Shown: positions 9,097 through 18,971 of the stretch, one piece after another
Layout: each line of letters begins with the position of its first letter
How positions within the stretch are numbered: position 1 is the stretch's first letter
Assembly: GCF_003610775.1 (NCBI RefSeq)
Contig: NZ_RAQO01000006.1
Location: 124,001-188,000 of the forward strand
Length of the DNA stretch: 64,000 bases
Reading direction: 5' to 3'
Origin: Alginatibacterium sediminis
Lineage (GTDB): Bacteria; Pseudomonadota; Gammaproteobacteria; Enterobacterales; Celerinatantimonadaceae
Made by a program: the position numbers and the translations under genes
The notes under the pieces: generated by a model
Seen by the model: only the letters and a program-made list of their open reading frames with translations
What the model was told of the DNA's origin: nothing
The model's database searches: none

Positions 9097-9828
9097 CTAC
9101 AATCCGTAGTTGTTCCGGATTTCTTGATACTCTGGTGTGGCTACGATTTTTTGTAGAGCGGCTTCAAATTTAGCTATATATTTGGGATCTGTTTTCAAGT
9201 TAAATGCGAAACAACCTTGTGCTTGACCTAATAGGTAAACATTTTTGAAACTGGCAGGATTAATACCTATTTTGGGAGCAACGATATTGATGACTTCTTG
9301 CTCGCTCGCAATCGCGTCAACGCGAGCTCTTTTAAGAAGAGTGACGGCTTTACTAAACTCATCTGTTGAATGAATGTTCTCAAAATCCACTCCTTTTTCA
9401 AGTAGTAGTTGTTCACCAACGCTTCCGGATACAACAGCGAATTGATATTGATTTAAGTCCGTCGATCCATCCCATTTAGTTTGGTTTTCTTTCAAACTAA
9501 ACAAGCTAATTTCAGCATGCATGATAGGACAAGCCCATTGGAAAAGATCTTCTCGTTTAGGGTTGCGCATAGTTAAAAACAAAGCAGTATTCGGTCTATA
9601 TTGGGTTAAATAGTAAGCTTTGCTCCATTCCATCATTTGAACTTGTTGCGGTTGTTCGCCAAGTTCTTCCCAAACTAGCCGTAGCAAATCAATAGAAATC
9701 CCCGATAGGCGGCCATTTTCATAGTAATTATATGGTGCTAGGTTTTCTGTGAAATAATCGATGGCATAGCTATGACTGACTGTTAAAGATAACAGCGCAG
9801 CACTAACTATTTTTTTCAATATATGCAT
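9097..9828 (-). CDS. Periplasmic solute-binding protein, amino-acid (SBP_bac_3) type
   Basis: A 243-residue secreted protein with signal peptide MHILKKIVSAALLSLTVSHS. The opening after cleavage (IDYFTENLAPYNYYENGRLSGISIDLLR) and the later GSVGEQLLLEKG are typical of family-3 binding proteins, the short stand-alone subgroup common in Alteromonas and Shewanella. The ATG at 9828 is chosen over the TTG six codons upstream because it starts the signal peptide. No permease or ATPase is next to it, so it may sense or scavenge a small polar ligand that cannot be named. Confidence 0.82.
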   Translation of the reverse strand: MHILKKIVSAALLSLTVSHSYAIDYFTENLAPYNYYENGRLSGISIDLLRLVWEELGEQPQQVQMMEWSKAYYLTQYRPNTALFLTMRNPKREDLFQWACPIMHAEISLFSLKENQTKWDGSTDLNQYQFAVVSGSVGEQLLLEKGVDFENIHSTDEFSKAVTLLKRARVDAIASEQEVINIVAPKIGINPASFKNVYLLGQAQGCFAFNLKTDPKYIAKFEAALQKIVATPEYQEIRNNYGL

Positions 9829-9875
9829 ACGCGTAATACCATCCAAGTACCAAGTACATTCAAATCAAGAGACAG

Positions 9876-10730
9876 CTAATCGTGAAAAGTTTCACAAGCC
9901 AAGAGGGTATTTTCAATCAGTGTTGCAACTGTCATGGGACCAACACCTCCTGGTACAGGTGTAATAAAAGCAGCCTTTTCTTTAGCTACATCGTATTCAA
10001 CATCGCCTACTAACGTACCACTTTCTAGACGATTAATCCCAACATCAATCACCAAAGCTCCGGGTTTAATCCAATCGCCAGGGATAAATTGCGGTCGGCC
10101 AACGGCAACGACAACTAAATCCGCGCGGCGAACATGAGCTTCTAAATCTTTTGTAAAGCGATGGCAGGTTGTGGTTGTGCAGCCTGCTAACAAAAGCTCT
10201 AAGGTCATTGGTCGGCCCACAATATTGGATGCACCAACAACAACAGCCTCTAGACCGTAAGGACTGACTCCAGTTGACTCAATGAGGGTCACAATTCCTT
10301 TTGGTGTACATGGACGAAGAGCTGGTATGCGCTGCGCTAAACGACCAATGTTATAAGGATGGAAACCATCAACATCTTTGTCTGGACGAATACTCTCCAC
10401 GATTTTAGTTTCATCAATGCCTTCTGGCAGCGGTAACTGAACGAGTATTCCGTCAATGCTGGAGTCTTGATTCAAGCTTTCAATAAGTGTAAGTAATTCT
10501 TGCTCAGTTGTTTCCATTGGCAAATCGAAAGAACGAGAGACAAAGCCAACTTCATCACAAGCGCGTCGTTTACTGCCCACATAGACCTGTGAAGCCGGAT
10601 CTGAACCAACTAATACCACCGCTAAACCCGGCGCTCTTTTCCCTGCTAAAGTGCGCTTAGCAACGCGTTTTGCAACGTTTTGGCGTACTTGCTGCGCAAT
10701 AGCTTTACCATCAATGACTTGGGCTGACAT
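9876..10730 (-). CDS. folD: Bifunctional methylene-THF dehydrogenase / cyclohydrolase
   Basis: A 284-residue cytoplasmic enzyme that interconverts 5,10-methylene- and 10-formyl-tetrahydrofolate using NADP. Family blocks: [22 protein letters not shown] with the catalytic lysine, [27 protein letters not shown], and the nucleotide part with [12 protein letters not shown] and [15 protein letters not shown]. Length is standard. It stands alone next to the tRNA cluster. Confidence 0.97.
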   Translation of the reverse strand: MSAQVIDGKAIAQQVRQNVAKRVAKRTLAGKRAPGLAVVLVGSDPASQVYVGSKRRACDEVGFVSRSFDLPMETTEQELLTLIESLNQDSSIDGILVQLPLPEGIDETKIVESIRPDKDVDGFHPYNIGRLAQRIPALRPCTPKGIVTLIESTGVSPYGLEAVVVGASNIVGRPMTLELLLAGCTTTTCHRFTKDLEAHVRRADLVVVAVGRPQFIPGDWIKPGALVIDVGINRLESGTLVGDVEYDVAKEKAAFITPVPGGVGPMTVATLIENTLLACETFHD

Positions 10731-10898
10731 TTAAAACTCTTTCCTTTTTGAAGCGACGTTGTGCAGAGTGCGTATTTTGGCAGAAAGCGGCGTAAAACGC
10801 AGCGGATATTTTCAATTCACTCAAAGAATAAGCAATCAGCGTCAAAGCGTCATAAATCTATTGACGCTCCCCAGCAGAGCCATTAATATGGCCGCCAT

Positions 10899-10975
<77 letters not shown>

Positions 10976-11077
10976 CTATTTACAACGGGATGATTAGCGC
11001 AGTTAGTAGTGCATCGTCGCGAAGCGGTCGAAAGTGGACTAGAGGGGGCCGAAGGCCAAATCTCTCATCACCGACCA
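10976..11077 (+). pseudogene. Degenerate tRNA-Pro copy 1
   Basis: It keeps the D-arm and the last 18 bases including CCA of the upstream tRNA-Pro, but the acceptor 5' side is broken (CGGGATGAT), there is no 5-bp anticodon stem with a 7-base loop, and the T arm is altered to GGCCGAAGGCC. It is probably cotranscribed with the tRNA cluster. Confidence 0.75.
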
Positions 11078-11180
11078 CTATTTACAACGGGATGATTAGC
11101 GCAGTTAGTAGTGCATCGTCGCGAAGCTGGTCGAAAGTGGACTAGAGGGGGCCGAAGGCCAAATCTCTCATCACCGACCA
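11078..11180 (+). pseudogene. Degenerate tRNA-Pro copy 2
   Basis: Same structure as copy 1 with one inserted T. The near-identity of two non-functional copies points to recent duplication or ongoing homogenisation. Confidence 0.75.
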
Positions 11181-11222
11181 CTTTTTTAATGCCCGCATCA
11201 AATGCGGGTATTGTTGTTTAAA

Positions 11223-11299
11223 GCGCCCTTAGCTCATCTGGATAGAGCAACGGCCTTCTAAGCCGTAGGTAGTAGGTTCGAGTCCTACAGGGTGCGCCA
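11223..11299 (+). tRNA. tRNA-Arg (anticodon TCT)
   Basis: A 77-base cloverleaf: acceptor GCGCCCT with AGGGTGC, anticodon arm ACGGC-CTTCTAA-GCCGT giving TCT, T loop TTCGAGT, encoded CCA. Confidence 0.96.
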
Positions 11300-11354
11300 T
11301 ATACAAGTAGTTAAGCACTACAACGGCCGTACCGAAATACGGCTTACAAAGTTT

Positions 11355-11439
11355 GCGGAAGTGGTGAAATTGGTAGACACGCTGGATTTAGGTTCCAGTG
11401 CTTCACGGCGTGAGAGTTCAAGTCTCTCCTTCCGCACCA
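11355..11439 (+). tRNA. tRNA-Leu (anticodon TAG)
   Basis: An 85-base class II tRNA: acceptor GCGGAAG with CTTCCGC, anticodon arm CTGGA-TTTAGGT-TCCAG giving TAG, a long variable arm (TGCTTCACGGCGTG) and encoded CCA. Confidence 0.96.
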
Positions 11440-11445
11440 TCATTA

Positions 11446-11477
11446 AAGCCCCGAGACAATAGTCTCGGGGCTTTTTT
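11446..11477 (+). terminator. Rho-independent terminator of the tRNA operon
   Basis: A perfect 12-bp stem AAGCCCCGAGAC / GTCTCGGGGCTT with loop AATA, then TTTT. It ends the Pro-repeats-Arg-Leu transcript. Confidence 0.92.
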
Positions 11478-11586
11478 GTTTGATAAAGTTCGAAAGCTGG
11501 AATGATAAAAACAAAAGGTTTAATAACCGAGAAGCAAAATTAGAGTTTATGCAGCGACAAGCGATGTAATAAGAAAAGCTCCACAA

Positions 11587-12366
11587 TTATGCCTGTACTA
11601 AAGTCACTGCATTGTCACCTAACATTTGTTTGTGGGCAGGGTTAAGGTTCTGATCACTAATACAGTAGTCAATGTCAGTGAGCGGGCAGATGATCATGTT
11701 ACTGAATTGCTCAAACTTACTGCTATCCACCAATAGTATTTTGCTTGTCGCTTGGCGAAGCAGTCGCGTTGTTCCCTGAACAATGAGTGAGTCGGTTTCA
11801 AGTGCACCCAATGAACTCACGCCTTGAGCGCCAAAAAAAACTTTGCTAGCAAAAAAATTGGAGACGCCGTCTTCAGGGTAGGAGCTCAAAACCAAGTTCT
11901 GCTCTTTGTAGAGTTTTCCTGAAGGCAAGGTTACATTACATTCGGAATTATGATGAAGATACTCGGCAACGACAAACGAATTTGTCATCACGTTTAATAC
12001 CTTACTTTCAAAATACTGCGCCATGTAGAAGGCCGTTGAACCGCCCCCAATAATAATTGATTCCCCATCTTCACACATAGCAGCTGCTCGTTTAGCAATA
12101 GCCTGCTTTTCAGCCGTGTGTATGGATTGATTAATCAAAAACGGACTACTAGCCAGACTATGTGATTTGGCGGGATGAATAGCTTCAACACCGCCACGAA
12201 TTCGCTTCAATTTTCCAATATTTGACAGCTCTAGGACATCTCGGCGAATAGTAGCTTCAGAGCAGCCTATAAGGCCTACCAACTGAGCGATTGTAGCCAC
12301 AGTGTTTGATTCTAGTTCTAACAGTATCAGTCGATGGCGTTCTCGTTCAATCATATCTATCTTCAT
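11587..12366 (-). CDS. DeoR-family repressor, probable rhamnose regulator
   Basis: A 260-residue regulator: an N-terminal DeoR helix-turn-helix (residues ~5-60, with CSEATIRRDVLELSNIGKLKRIRGG) and a C-terminal sugar-phosphate sensing domain (GGGSTAFYMAQ and LVDSSKF). It sits opposite the fused rhamnulose-phosphate aldolase gene. Rhizobial rhamnose operons use a DeoR repressor called RhaR in the same setting, so repression of the rha genes is the natural inference. The start is uncertain between ATGs at 12366 and 12354; a TTG at 12384 is less likely. Confidence 0.85.
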   Translation of the reverse strand: MKIDMIERERHRLILLELESNTVATIAQLVGLIGCSEATIRRDVLELSNIGKLKRIRGGVEAIHPAKSHSLASSPFLINQSIHTAEKQAIAKRAAAMCEDGESIIIGGGSTAFYMAQYFESKVLNVMTNSFVVAEYLHHNSECNVTLPSGKLYKEQNLVLSSYPEDGVSNFFASKVFFGAQGVSSLGALETDSLIVQGTTRLLRQATSKILLVDSSKFEQFSNMIICPLTDIDYCISDQNLNPAHKQMLGDNAVTLVQA

Positions 12367-12471
12367 CTTGCAATTAATTGTCAAAAACCATCATACCATT
12401 TAACGTTTACGAACAAAAATGAAACATTTTGATTGAAAGTGATCGGTAAACCTGTTTTTATAGTCTCATTC

Positions 12472-12492
12472 TGTCATTTGCAATCAATGACA
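12472..12492. promoter_or_regulatory. Inverted repeat, candidate DeoR operator
   Basis: TGTCATT-7-AATGACA is a perfect 7-bp inverted repeat between the divergent regulator and the aldolase fusion gene. The same 230-base gap also holds ATGAAACATTTTGA (about 12419) and, on the other strand, ATGAAACAAAATGA (about 12517). Which of these the DeoR protein binds is not known. Confidence 0.4.
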
Positions 12493-12597
12493 TTCATTAA
12501 CGGTCATTTTGTTTCATGTTGTTAGCTTGATTGTATTCAAACGTTTTGAGACCAAATAAATCGTATTCCCAACCGATATTGAACAAGGAAAGCTGCA

Positions 12598-14703
12598 ATG
12601 AAATCTTCTTCTGGAAACGAAAACTTGATACCCAATGCATGGGACGATAACTACGCCAACGGATTTTCTCAGGCTCAATTGTTGGAATACCGTTCAAACC
12701 TTTTGGGTTCTGATATGCGGGTTACCAACTTTGGTGGCGGAAATACTTCGTGTAAGTTGCTAAGCGATGATCCTCTGACAGGAGAACCGTGTCAGGTATT
12801 ATGGGTAAAAGGCTCTGGTGGTGACATCGGCAGTATGGACTTGTCAGGATTCTCGACCTTATATCTTGATAAGCTAATTCGACTAAAAGATTTATACCGC
12901 GGCGAAGCTTATGAAGATGAAATGGTCGATTTACTTTCGCATTGTACCTTCAATTTGAATTCGCGCGCCGCTAGTATTGATACCCCATTGCATGCTTACT
13001 TACCTTATAAACATGTTGACCACCTGCATCCTGATTCCGTTATTGCAATTGCAGCCAGTGCAAACAGCGAGCAATTAACGCAAGACATTTTTGATGGTGA
13101 TATTGGTTGGTTAGCATGGCGACGCCCTGGCTTTCAGTTAGGATTGGAACTTGAAAAAGTTGCACGGGAAAATCCTAAACTTAAAGGCGTGATTCTAGAG
13201 TCTCATGGTTTATTTACATGGGCTGAATCTTCCAAAGAATGCTATGAACTCTCTTTAGCAATCATCAATAAAGCACAGCTTTGGTTGGATACTCAACTTA
13301 CGCAAGTTGAAGCATTTGGAGGAGCAGTTATTGAATCTTTGGCTAGCGACCAAAGGCGGCTAATTGCATCAACGCTCATGCCACTGATCCGCGGTAAAAC
13401 TAGCGCTCATCAGCGTCAAATAGGCCATTTTAGTGACACTACCGAGGTGCTCGAGTTTGTAAATAGTCATGAACTTAAACCGCTAGCAAATCTTGGAACG
13501 TCCTGCCCTGATCACTTCTTGCGCACTAAAATTAAACCAATGGTTCTAGATTGTTCTCAAGAAACGGGTGGGCTTGAAGCGTTAGTTTCTAATTTGGACT
13601 CGCTATTGGAAGATTACCGCGCAGACTACGAGGCTTATTATAATCGCTGTAAGAATGATAATAGCCCAGCCATTAGAGATTCAAATCCGGTTGTCTATCT
13701 TATCCCTGGTGTTGGTATGATCACCTTTGCCAAAGACAAAGCAACCGCGCGCATTGCTAGTGAATTTTATACTAATGCCATCAATGTTATGAAAGGGGCG
13801 TCTGGAGTTGGTGAATACGTAGGACTAGATGAACAAGAAGCATTCGATATTGAATATTGGTTGCTTGAAGAAGCGAAACTGCAGCGTATGCCTAAGGCGA
13901 AAAGTTTAGCCGGTCGTGTCGCATTTATTACTGGTGGCGCTGGTGGTATTGGTAAAGCGACGGCAGGACGCTTATTACAAGAAGGCGCTGCGGTAATACT
14001 AGCTGATATTGACGAGAAGTCCTTAGAAATAGCGGAAAAAGAGTTCTCTCAAATTTTTGGCGATGATGTCGTTCGCACTGTGCTGATGGATGTCACCAGC
14101 GAAGACAAGGTTAATAGCGCATTTCGTTTTGCGAGTCTTGAATTTGGTGGAATTGATATAGTGGTTTCGAATGCTGGTATCGCGTCGTCGTCGCCACTTG
14201 ACGAAACCAGTTTAGAGAATTGGGAGTTTAATCAGAAGATCCTCTCAACGGGCTACTTCCTTGTGTCGAAGGCTGCGTTTTCTCATATGAAATCGCAAAG
14301 CTTAGGAGGAGCAATAATATTTGTGGCGAGTAAAAACGGTCTGGTTGCATCGGCAAATGCCGCTGCATACTGCACAGCAAAAGCGGCTGAAATACAGCTG
14401 GCTCGATGCGTCGCGCTTGAAGGCGCTCCGATGGGAATTCGTGTCAATGTGGTTAACCCAGATGCGGTACTGCGAGGTTCAAAAATCTGGACAGGTAAGT
14501 GGAAAGAAGAACGAGCAAGTGCATATAAAATGTCGACTGATGATCTTGAAGAGCATTATCGCCAACGCAGTTTGCTTAAGCGTAACGTGTTTCCTGAAGA
14601 TATTGCTGAAGGAGTATATTTCTTTGCGGCGGATATATCTTCGAAATCTACGGGTAATATTCTAAACGTCGATGCGGGACATGCACCATCCTTTACTCGC
14701 TAG
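12598..14703 (+). CDS. rhaEW: Fused rhamnulose-1-phosphate aldolase / lactaldehyde dehydrogenase (SDR)
   Basis: A 701-residue two-domain enzyme of the kind called RhaEW in Bacillus and RhaD in Rhizobium. The N-terminal half is a class II aldolase (GGGNTS near residue 41, zinc site HLHPD near 141, HGLFTW near 202) that splits L-rhamnulose-1-phosphate into DHAP and L-lactaldehyde. The C-terminal half (from about residue 435) is a short-chain dehydrogenase with GGAGGIGKAT, SNAGIAS and the catalytic YCTAK, oxidising lactaldehyde to lactate. AAGGAA precedes the ATG. It is divergent from the DeoR gene and apparently monocistronic. A second, separate aldolase (23969) serves the other rhamnose operon. 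Confidence 0.93.
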   Translation: MKSSSGNENLIPNAWDDNYANGFSQAQLLEYRSNLLGSDMRVTNFGGGNTSCKLLSDDPLTGEPCQVLWVKGSGGDIGSMDLSGFSTLYLDKLIRLKDLYRGEAYEDEMVDLLSHCTFNLNSRAASIDTPLHAYLPYKHVDHLHPDSVIAIAASANSEQLTQDIFDGDIGWLAWRRPGFQLGLELEKVARENPKLKGVILESHGLFTWAESSKECYELSLAIINKAQLWLDTQLTQVEAFGGAVIESLASDQRRLIASTLMPLIRGKTSAHQRQIGHFSDTTEVLEFVNSHELKPLANLGTSCPDHFLRTKIKPMVLDCSQETGGLEALVSNLDSLLEDYRADYEAYYNRCKNDNSPAIRDSNPVVYLIPGVGMITFAKDKATARIASEFYTNAINVMKGASGVGEYVGLDEQEAFDIEYWLLEEAKLQRMPKAKSLAGRVAFITGGAGGIGKATAGRLLQEGAAVILADIDEKSLEIAEKEFSQIFGDDVVRTVLMDVTSEDKVNSAFRFASLEFGGIDIVVSNAGIASSSPLDETSLENWEFNQKILSTGYFLVSKAAFSHMKSQSLGGAIIFVASKNGLVASANAAAYCTAKAAEIQLARCVALEGAPMGIRVNVVNPDAVLRGSKIWTGKWKEERASAYKMSTDDLEEHYRQRSLLKRNVFPEDIAEGVYFFAADISSKSTGNILNVDAGHAPSFTR

Positions 14704-15122
14704 TTTAAGTTGGCGGCATCTACTGTCTGTGGATGCTGCTATTACTAAAACTGCAGTCGCTTGATATTTATCGTGGCAAATGCGGTTTGTTTTCCCTGCC
14801 AGCCTATGAGTATTTGAAGCTCATCAACAAGGCCTAACCTTCCATAATTGATACTTCAGTTTCTACCAATTAAACTAATTTTTACCCTCCATAGACCACT
14901 CAAACGATTGTCTCTGTGCCATCAAATAATATTACTCTAGAAGTGTGTTTAAAAGGCGCACTATACGGATGACTAATGATACTAGTTCAAGTTTGACGTG
15001 GTTTTTTAAGTGACGAAAAAACTATAGTCTACTGAGATAAAGCTTGAAGAGAAGAGGAATCAGAAGGTAACAAACTGCCTATCAATGTGCGAGGCCAAGT
15101 TTGTTATTAGTAGTAATTGGAT
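14704..15122. other. Intergenic stretch between convergent genes
   Basis: 419 bases with no convincing gene. A hairpin GCGGCATC / GATGCTGC (14713-14739, one G-T pair) lies just past the aldolase fusion gene but has no T tract. Nothing else was recognised. Confidence 0.5.
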
Positions 15123-15950
15123 TTAGTTTTTTAGCCGGTATTGTTCACGAATATCGCGCGGTGTTTTATTAATGGCCTCTTTGAACTTCGTCGAAAAATA
15201 ATTGCTATCGCTATAACCAACATCAAATGCAATCTCAGTGATAGATTTATCGCTGTGAATTAACAAAAAGACAGCTCTCTTAGCTCGAATGAAATGTAGG
15301 TATTGTGAAAAATTCATACCAGTGACCTTTTTGATATTTTTTGAAAGGACGCGTGGGCTTAATCCTACATAGTCAGCGACGCTTTCTAGGTGCAGTGGTA
15401 GTTGATAGTTTTTATTGAGGTATACCAGGGAAGAACTAAGTTTATCTTCGTTAGATAACAGACTTAAATCGTCAATTCGCCCTCGCCACAGCTCAACGAT
15501 TAACTGCTGAAATAGCAGTTCAGAAATGGCCTTTGAAGCCAAACTATTAATGTGTGACTCGTAATCAAGACGCTCAATAATGTAGTTTACGCGTAGCGCT
15601 GCATCATCTTCAATATACCAATCTGAAGCCTGTGTAGATGGCCCTGGAAGATAGTCTTCTAAATTCAAACTCGTGTTAATTTTATCGCGTTGGAATAGTA
15701 CATTGCTAAGGTAGAGACCTTGGACGCTATCAAAAAGATGGCGATCATTATGGTTAATAAAGCACACATAGTTTTTATTGAGGTTCATAGGCACGTCGTT
15801 CACAACGTGGATACCTTGGCCTCGGGTTACAATTACTATTTCTTCGAACGAATGGCTATGTTCAGGGAAAGCGGACTGTGGTTGTCTAAGCTCAGTTGTG
15901 ATTGCGCTACTAGAGTCTAAAAAAAACTCATTTGGCTTCAGGTGTATCAT
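15123..15950 (-). CDS. AraC-family activator, RhaS/RhaR-like
   Basis: A 275-residue regulator with an N-terminal cupin sugar-sensing domain (PEHSHSFEEIVIVTRGQGIHVVND) and a C-terminal AraC double helix-turn-helix (residues ~170-272, with YVGLSPRVLSKNIKKVTG and ITEIAFDVGYSDSNYFSTKF). A strong GGGAGGGAG ribosome site precedes the ATG at 15950. It is divergent from rhaB, the same arrangement as E. coli rhaSR-rhaBAD, so activation of the rhaB operon by L-rhamnose is likely. Confidence 0.88.
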   Translation of the reverse strand: MIHLKPNEFFLDSSSAITTELRQPQSAFPEHSHSFEEIVIVTRGQGIHVVNDVPMNLNKNYVCFINHNDRHLFDSVQGLYLSNVLFQRDKINTSLNLEDYLPGPSTQASDWYIEDDAALRVNYIIERLDYESHINSLASKAISELLFQQLIVELWRGRIDDLSLLSNEDKLSSSLVYLNKNYQLPLHLESVADYVGLSPRVLSKNIKKVTGMNFSQYLHFIRAKRAVFLLIHSDKSITEIAFDVGYSDSNYFSTKFKEAINKTPRDIREQYRLKN

Positions 15951-16052
15951 CCACTCCCTCCCTTTCTTTAAGCATATTGACGCGTTATGAAAATCTAATG
16001 TTCACTATACCTGTACAAATCAAGGCTAAGTTTTAACATGTTCGAAAACGTG

Positions 16053-16104
16053 AAGTTACGAGTATGTAACTTTAAATTTTGACGCTTGATTGTGAAATAA
16101 GCGT
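16053..16104. promoter_or_regulatory. Two inverted repeats in the araC-rhaB promoter region
   Basis: AAGTTAC-6-GTAACTT (16053-16072) and ACGCTT-11-AAGCGT (16082-16104) lie in the 223-base divergent region, about 70-120 bases before rhaB. They are good candidates for the AraC-type activator or the promoter architecture it uses; assignment is inference. Confidence 0.4.
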
Positions 16105-16173
16105 AAATTTTCAAAGGTAGGGTCTTTGTTAAGTTCATATGATTTAAACCATCAAATGAGAGGTTTTGATCGT

Positions 16174-17670
16174 ATGAACAAAATGTTGGCAATAGACATA
16201 GGCGCATCAAGTGGAAGGGTCATCCTTGGCAGTTATGATGGCCTGACTCTACAAATACAAGAGTTACACCGTTTTGATAATGGCCCAGTTTTTCGAAATG
16301 GCCAAGCTTGTTGGAATCTAGACTACTTACTTCTAGAGATAAAACAGGGTATCGAAATCGCGGGTGTCTCAGGCCATGTTATTGATAGCCTCGCCATTGA
16401 TACCTGGGGGGTTGATTTTGTTCTTTTAGATGGACAAGGAGAACAACTCGGAGATGCGGTTTCTTATCGAGATAATCGTACTTTAGGGATGCAAGAGAAG
16501 CTCAATGGGTTGATCACCAAAAATACAATTTATACCAAAACTGGAATTCAATTCCTCGATTTCAACACGCTTTATCAACTTGCAGCTCTTACTGAAGACA
16601 GGCCAAACTGGTTTGATTCAGTGGCTAGATTACTATTTATCCCTGATTACTTAGGCTACAAATTAAGCGGCATACAACACTGTGAGTACACGAATGCATC
16701 AACGTCTCAGCTTCTGAATTGTGCTAGTGGAGCTTGGGATAAAGAGCTTCTAGAGCTCATCAATGTTCCTGAACAGTGGTTTTTACCTGCTCAATCCCCT
16801 AATCGTTTGATTGGCCACTATAACAGTAAGTCTGCAGGTCAAATTAAAGTCGCTTCTATAGCCAGCCATGATACTGCTTCAGCCATTCTTGCATTACCAG
16901 TCACTGGTCAAGATACTGTTTATATAAGTTCTGGTACTTGGTCTCTTATGGGTATCGAAAGTGAGCATGCCCTTAATAGCCCTTTGGCCCAGTCGTTTAA
17001 TGTGACTAATGAAGGCGGTGCAGAGAATCGCTTTCGAGTTCTAAAAAACATCATGGGCTTATGGCTAATTCAGAACGTTCAGAAAGAGTTTGGCGATTTT
17101 AGTTTCGCTCAATTAGTTAACTTAGCGAAGGATAGCGATGCTTTTAAGAGCTTAATCGCACCCGACCACCCGAGTTTTTTAAACCCAGTTAACATGAGTT
17201 GCGCTATCCAAGACTTTTGCAGGGAGACACAGCAAGTTGTACCTGAAACTCCTGGCGAGTTTGCTCGCTGCATTTTTGAAAGTTTAGCTTTCCAATATCG
17301 AAAAGTTTGGCTTGAACTTAATCAGCTTAAACCGGCAAGTCTAAAACGAATTCACATTATTGGTGGCGGGATCCAAAACACCTTCTTAAACCAATTATGC
17401 GCTGATGCTTGCGGGGTGGAAGTCCGTACCGGTCCTATTGAAGCCTCCGCGATTGGCAACATCTGTGGACAACTCATTGCTTTGAATCAAATTGAGTCTG
17501 TGCAGCAAGCCCGAGAGCTTGTATCCAATTCATTTCCAATTAAATCCTATAAACCAAGTCAAACAAATGAGTTTCTTAGCCATTGGGCCAAGTTTGAACG
17601 CATAAGTCTAGATACCCCAGAAAGGAAGAACAATGAACACAACAGAACAAATTCAATCGAGTTATGTTAA
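16174..17670 (+). CDS. rhaB: Rhamnulokinase
   Basis: A 499-residue FGGY-family kinase that phosphorylates L-rhamnulose with ATP. It opens [19 protein letters not shown] (phosphate 1 motif) and has [14 protein letters not shown] near residue 87, the [11 protein letters not shown] segment typical of rhamnulokinases, and the late [18 protein letters not shown]. The ATG at 16174 is chosen for its AGAGG site; a TTG 48 bases upstream lacks one. The 3' end overlaps rhaA by 38 bases, so translation is coupled. It is the first gene of the long rhaBA-STPQ-MD-fucO run. Confidence 0.95.
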   Translation: MNKMLAIDIGASSGRVILGSYDGLTLQIQELHRFDNGPVFRNGQACWNLDYLLLEIKQGIEIAGVSGHVIDSLAIDTWGVDFVLLDGQGEQLGDAVSYRDNRTLGMQEKLNGLITKNTIYTKTGIQFLDFNTLYQLAALTEDRPNWFDSVARLLFIPDYLGYKLSGIQHCEYTNASTSQLLNCASGAWDKELLELINVPEQWFLPAQSPNRLIGHYNSKSAGQIKVASIASHDTASAILALPVTGQDTVYISSGTWSLMGIESEHALNSPLAQSFNVTNEGGAENRFRVLKNIMGLWLIQNVQKEFGDFSFAQLVNLAKDSDAFKSLIAPDHPSFLNPVNMSCAIQDFCRETQQVVPETPGEFARCIFESLAFQYRKVWLELNQLKPASLKRIHIIGGGIQNTFLNQLCADACGVEVRTGPIEASAIGNICGQLIALNQIESVQQARELVSNSFPIKSYKPSQTNEFLSHWAKFERISLDTPERKNNEHNRTNSIELC

Positions 17671-18895
17671 CGCCCAAAAGATTTTTTCTGAATTGGGAAT
17701 AGACTGTGAAAAAGTGATGGAGATACTGAATCAAATTCCAGTGTCGATGCATTGCTGGCAAGGTGACGATGTGTCAGGGTTTGAAAACCCTGATGGAGAG
17801 TTAACAGGTGGTATTCAAGCCACAGGTAGTTATCCCGGAAAAGCCAAATCACCAGCGCAGCTTAGAGCTGATATTGACTTTGCAATGTCGATGATACCCG
17901 GGAAATTACGCCTGAATTTACACGCCATTTATCTTGAGTCTGACACGCCAGTTGAACGTGATGAGATTAAACCTGAACACTTTGCAAAATGGGTTGATTG
18001 GGCGCGTGACGCAAGAGTTGGTTTGGACTTTAATCCTTCTTGTTTTTCCCATCCTTTAAGTGCTGACAATATGACCCTGTCACACCCAGATAGCGAAGTC
18101 CGAGATTTTTGGGTAAGACACTGTATTGCTAGTCGCAAAGTATCTGAGTATTTTGGTAAAGAACTAGGCTCGCCATCGGTGATGAATATTTGGGTTCCTG
18201 ATGGTTATAAAGATGTACCGGTGGATCGTCTTTCTCCTCGAAAACGATTGGCTGAATCTTTGGACCGTATTATCGCAGAACCTATTTCTAAGCAGTACCA
18301 CAAGGACGCTGTTGAATCTAAGTTGTTTGGTATAGGTACAGAAGCATATACCGCTGGGTCTAATGAATTTTACCTAGGGTACGCTGCAACGCGAGACGTG
18401 CTGTTGTGCTTAGATGCTGGACACTTTCATCCAACAGAGGTTATATCGGACAAAATTTCATCGGCTTCGTTGTATGTCGAGGAGTTATTACTACATGTTA
18501 GCCGTCCGGTACGCTGGGATAGTGATCACGTGGTGATGCTAGATGATGAAACACAGGCAATTGCGAGCGAAATCATCCGCAATGACTTAACTGAACGCGT
18601 CAATATTGGATTGGATTTCTTTGACGCATCAATCAATCGGATTGCAGCTTGGGTTATTGGTACTCGCAACATGAAAAAAGCCTTATTAAAAGCGCTTTTA
18701 GAGCCGACTGCTCAATTAAAAGATATTGAAAGCAAAGGTGATTTCACCAGCCGTCTAGCATTTCTGGAAGAAGCAAAATCGCTTCCTTGGGCAGCGGTGT
18801 GGGACTACTACTGTTTACAACAAGACGTGCCGGTTAGGGCTGACTGGCTTAAGGACGTCAAACAATATGAGCAGGAGGTATTGCTAAAAAGATAA
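17633..18895 (+). CDS. rhaA: L-rhamnose isomerase
   Basis: A 420-residue enzyme turning L-rhamnose into L-rhamnulose, very close to the E. coli RhaA type rather than the shorter Pseudomonas/Rhizobium RhaI type. Conserved strings: [62 protein letters not shown] and WDSDHVV; they carry the metal-binding Glu, Asp and His residues. AGGAAG precedes the ATG, which lies inside the end of rhaB. Confidence 0.97.
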   Translation: MNTTEQIQSSYVNAQKIFSELGIDCEKVMEILNQIPVSMHCWQGDDVSGFENPDGELTGGIQATGSYPGKAKSPAQLRADIDFAMSMIPGKLRLNLHAIYLESDTPVERDEIKPEHFAKWVDWARDARVGLDFNPSCFSHPLSADNMTLSHPDSEVRDFWVRHCIASRKVSEYFGKELGSPSVMNIWVPDGYKDVPVDRLSPRKRLAESLDRIIAEPISKQYHKDAVESKLFGIGTEAYTAGSNEFYLGYAATRDVLLCLDAGHFHPTEVISDKISSASLYVEELLLHVSRPVRWDSDHVVMLDDETQAIASEIIRNDLTERVNIGLDFFDASINRIAAWVIGTRNMKKALLKALLEPTAQLKDIESKGDFTSRLAFLEEAKSLPWAAVWDYYCLQQDVPVRADWLKDVKQYEQEVLLKR

Positions 18896-18971
18896 TGAAA
18901 GGACCAATAGCAGTTTAACTATGGATAGAAATTAACACCTAAATTGTGATCAAATAAATGGAGTTTGAAAG

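Larger units (their letters stand above)
10976..11180 (+). repeat. Two tandem ~102-bp repeats derived from tRNA-Pro
   Basis: Unit 1 is 10976-11077 and unit 2 is 11078-11180. They are identical apart from one extra T in unit 2 (AAGCGGTCG versus AAGCTGGTCG at about 11127). Each begins CTATTTACAAC, carries the tRNA-Pro D-arm string GATTAGCGCAG, and ends with the tRNA-Pro 3' end AATCTCTCATCACCGACCA. The middle is longer than in the real tRNA and rich in small GAA-loop hairpins (CGC-GAA-GCG, GGCC-GAA-GGCC). Confidence 0.92.

Noticed and set aside
10976-11180. The tandem repeats as a CRISPR array or as functional tRNAs
   Set aside because: There are only two units with no variable spacers, and no unit folds with a 5-bp anticodon stem.
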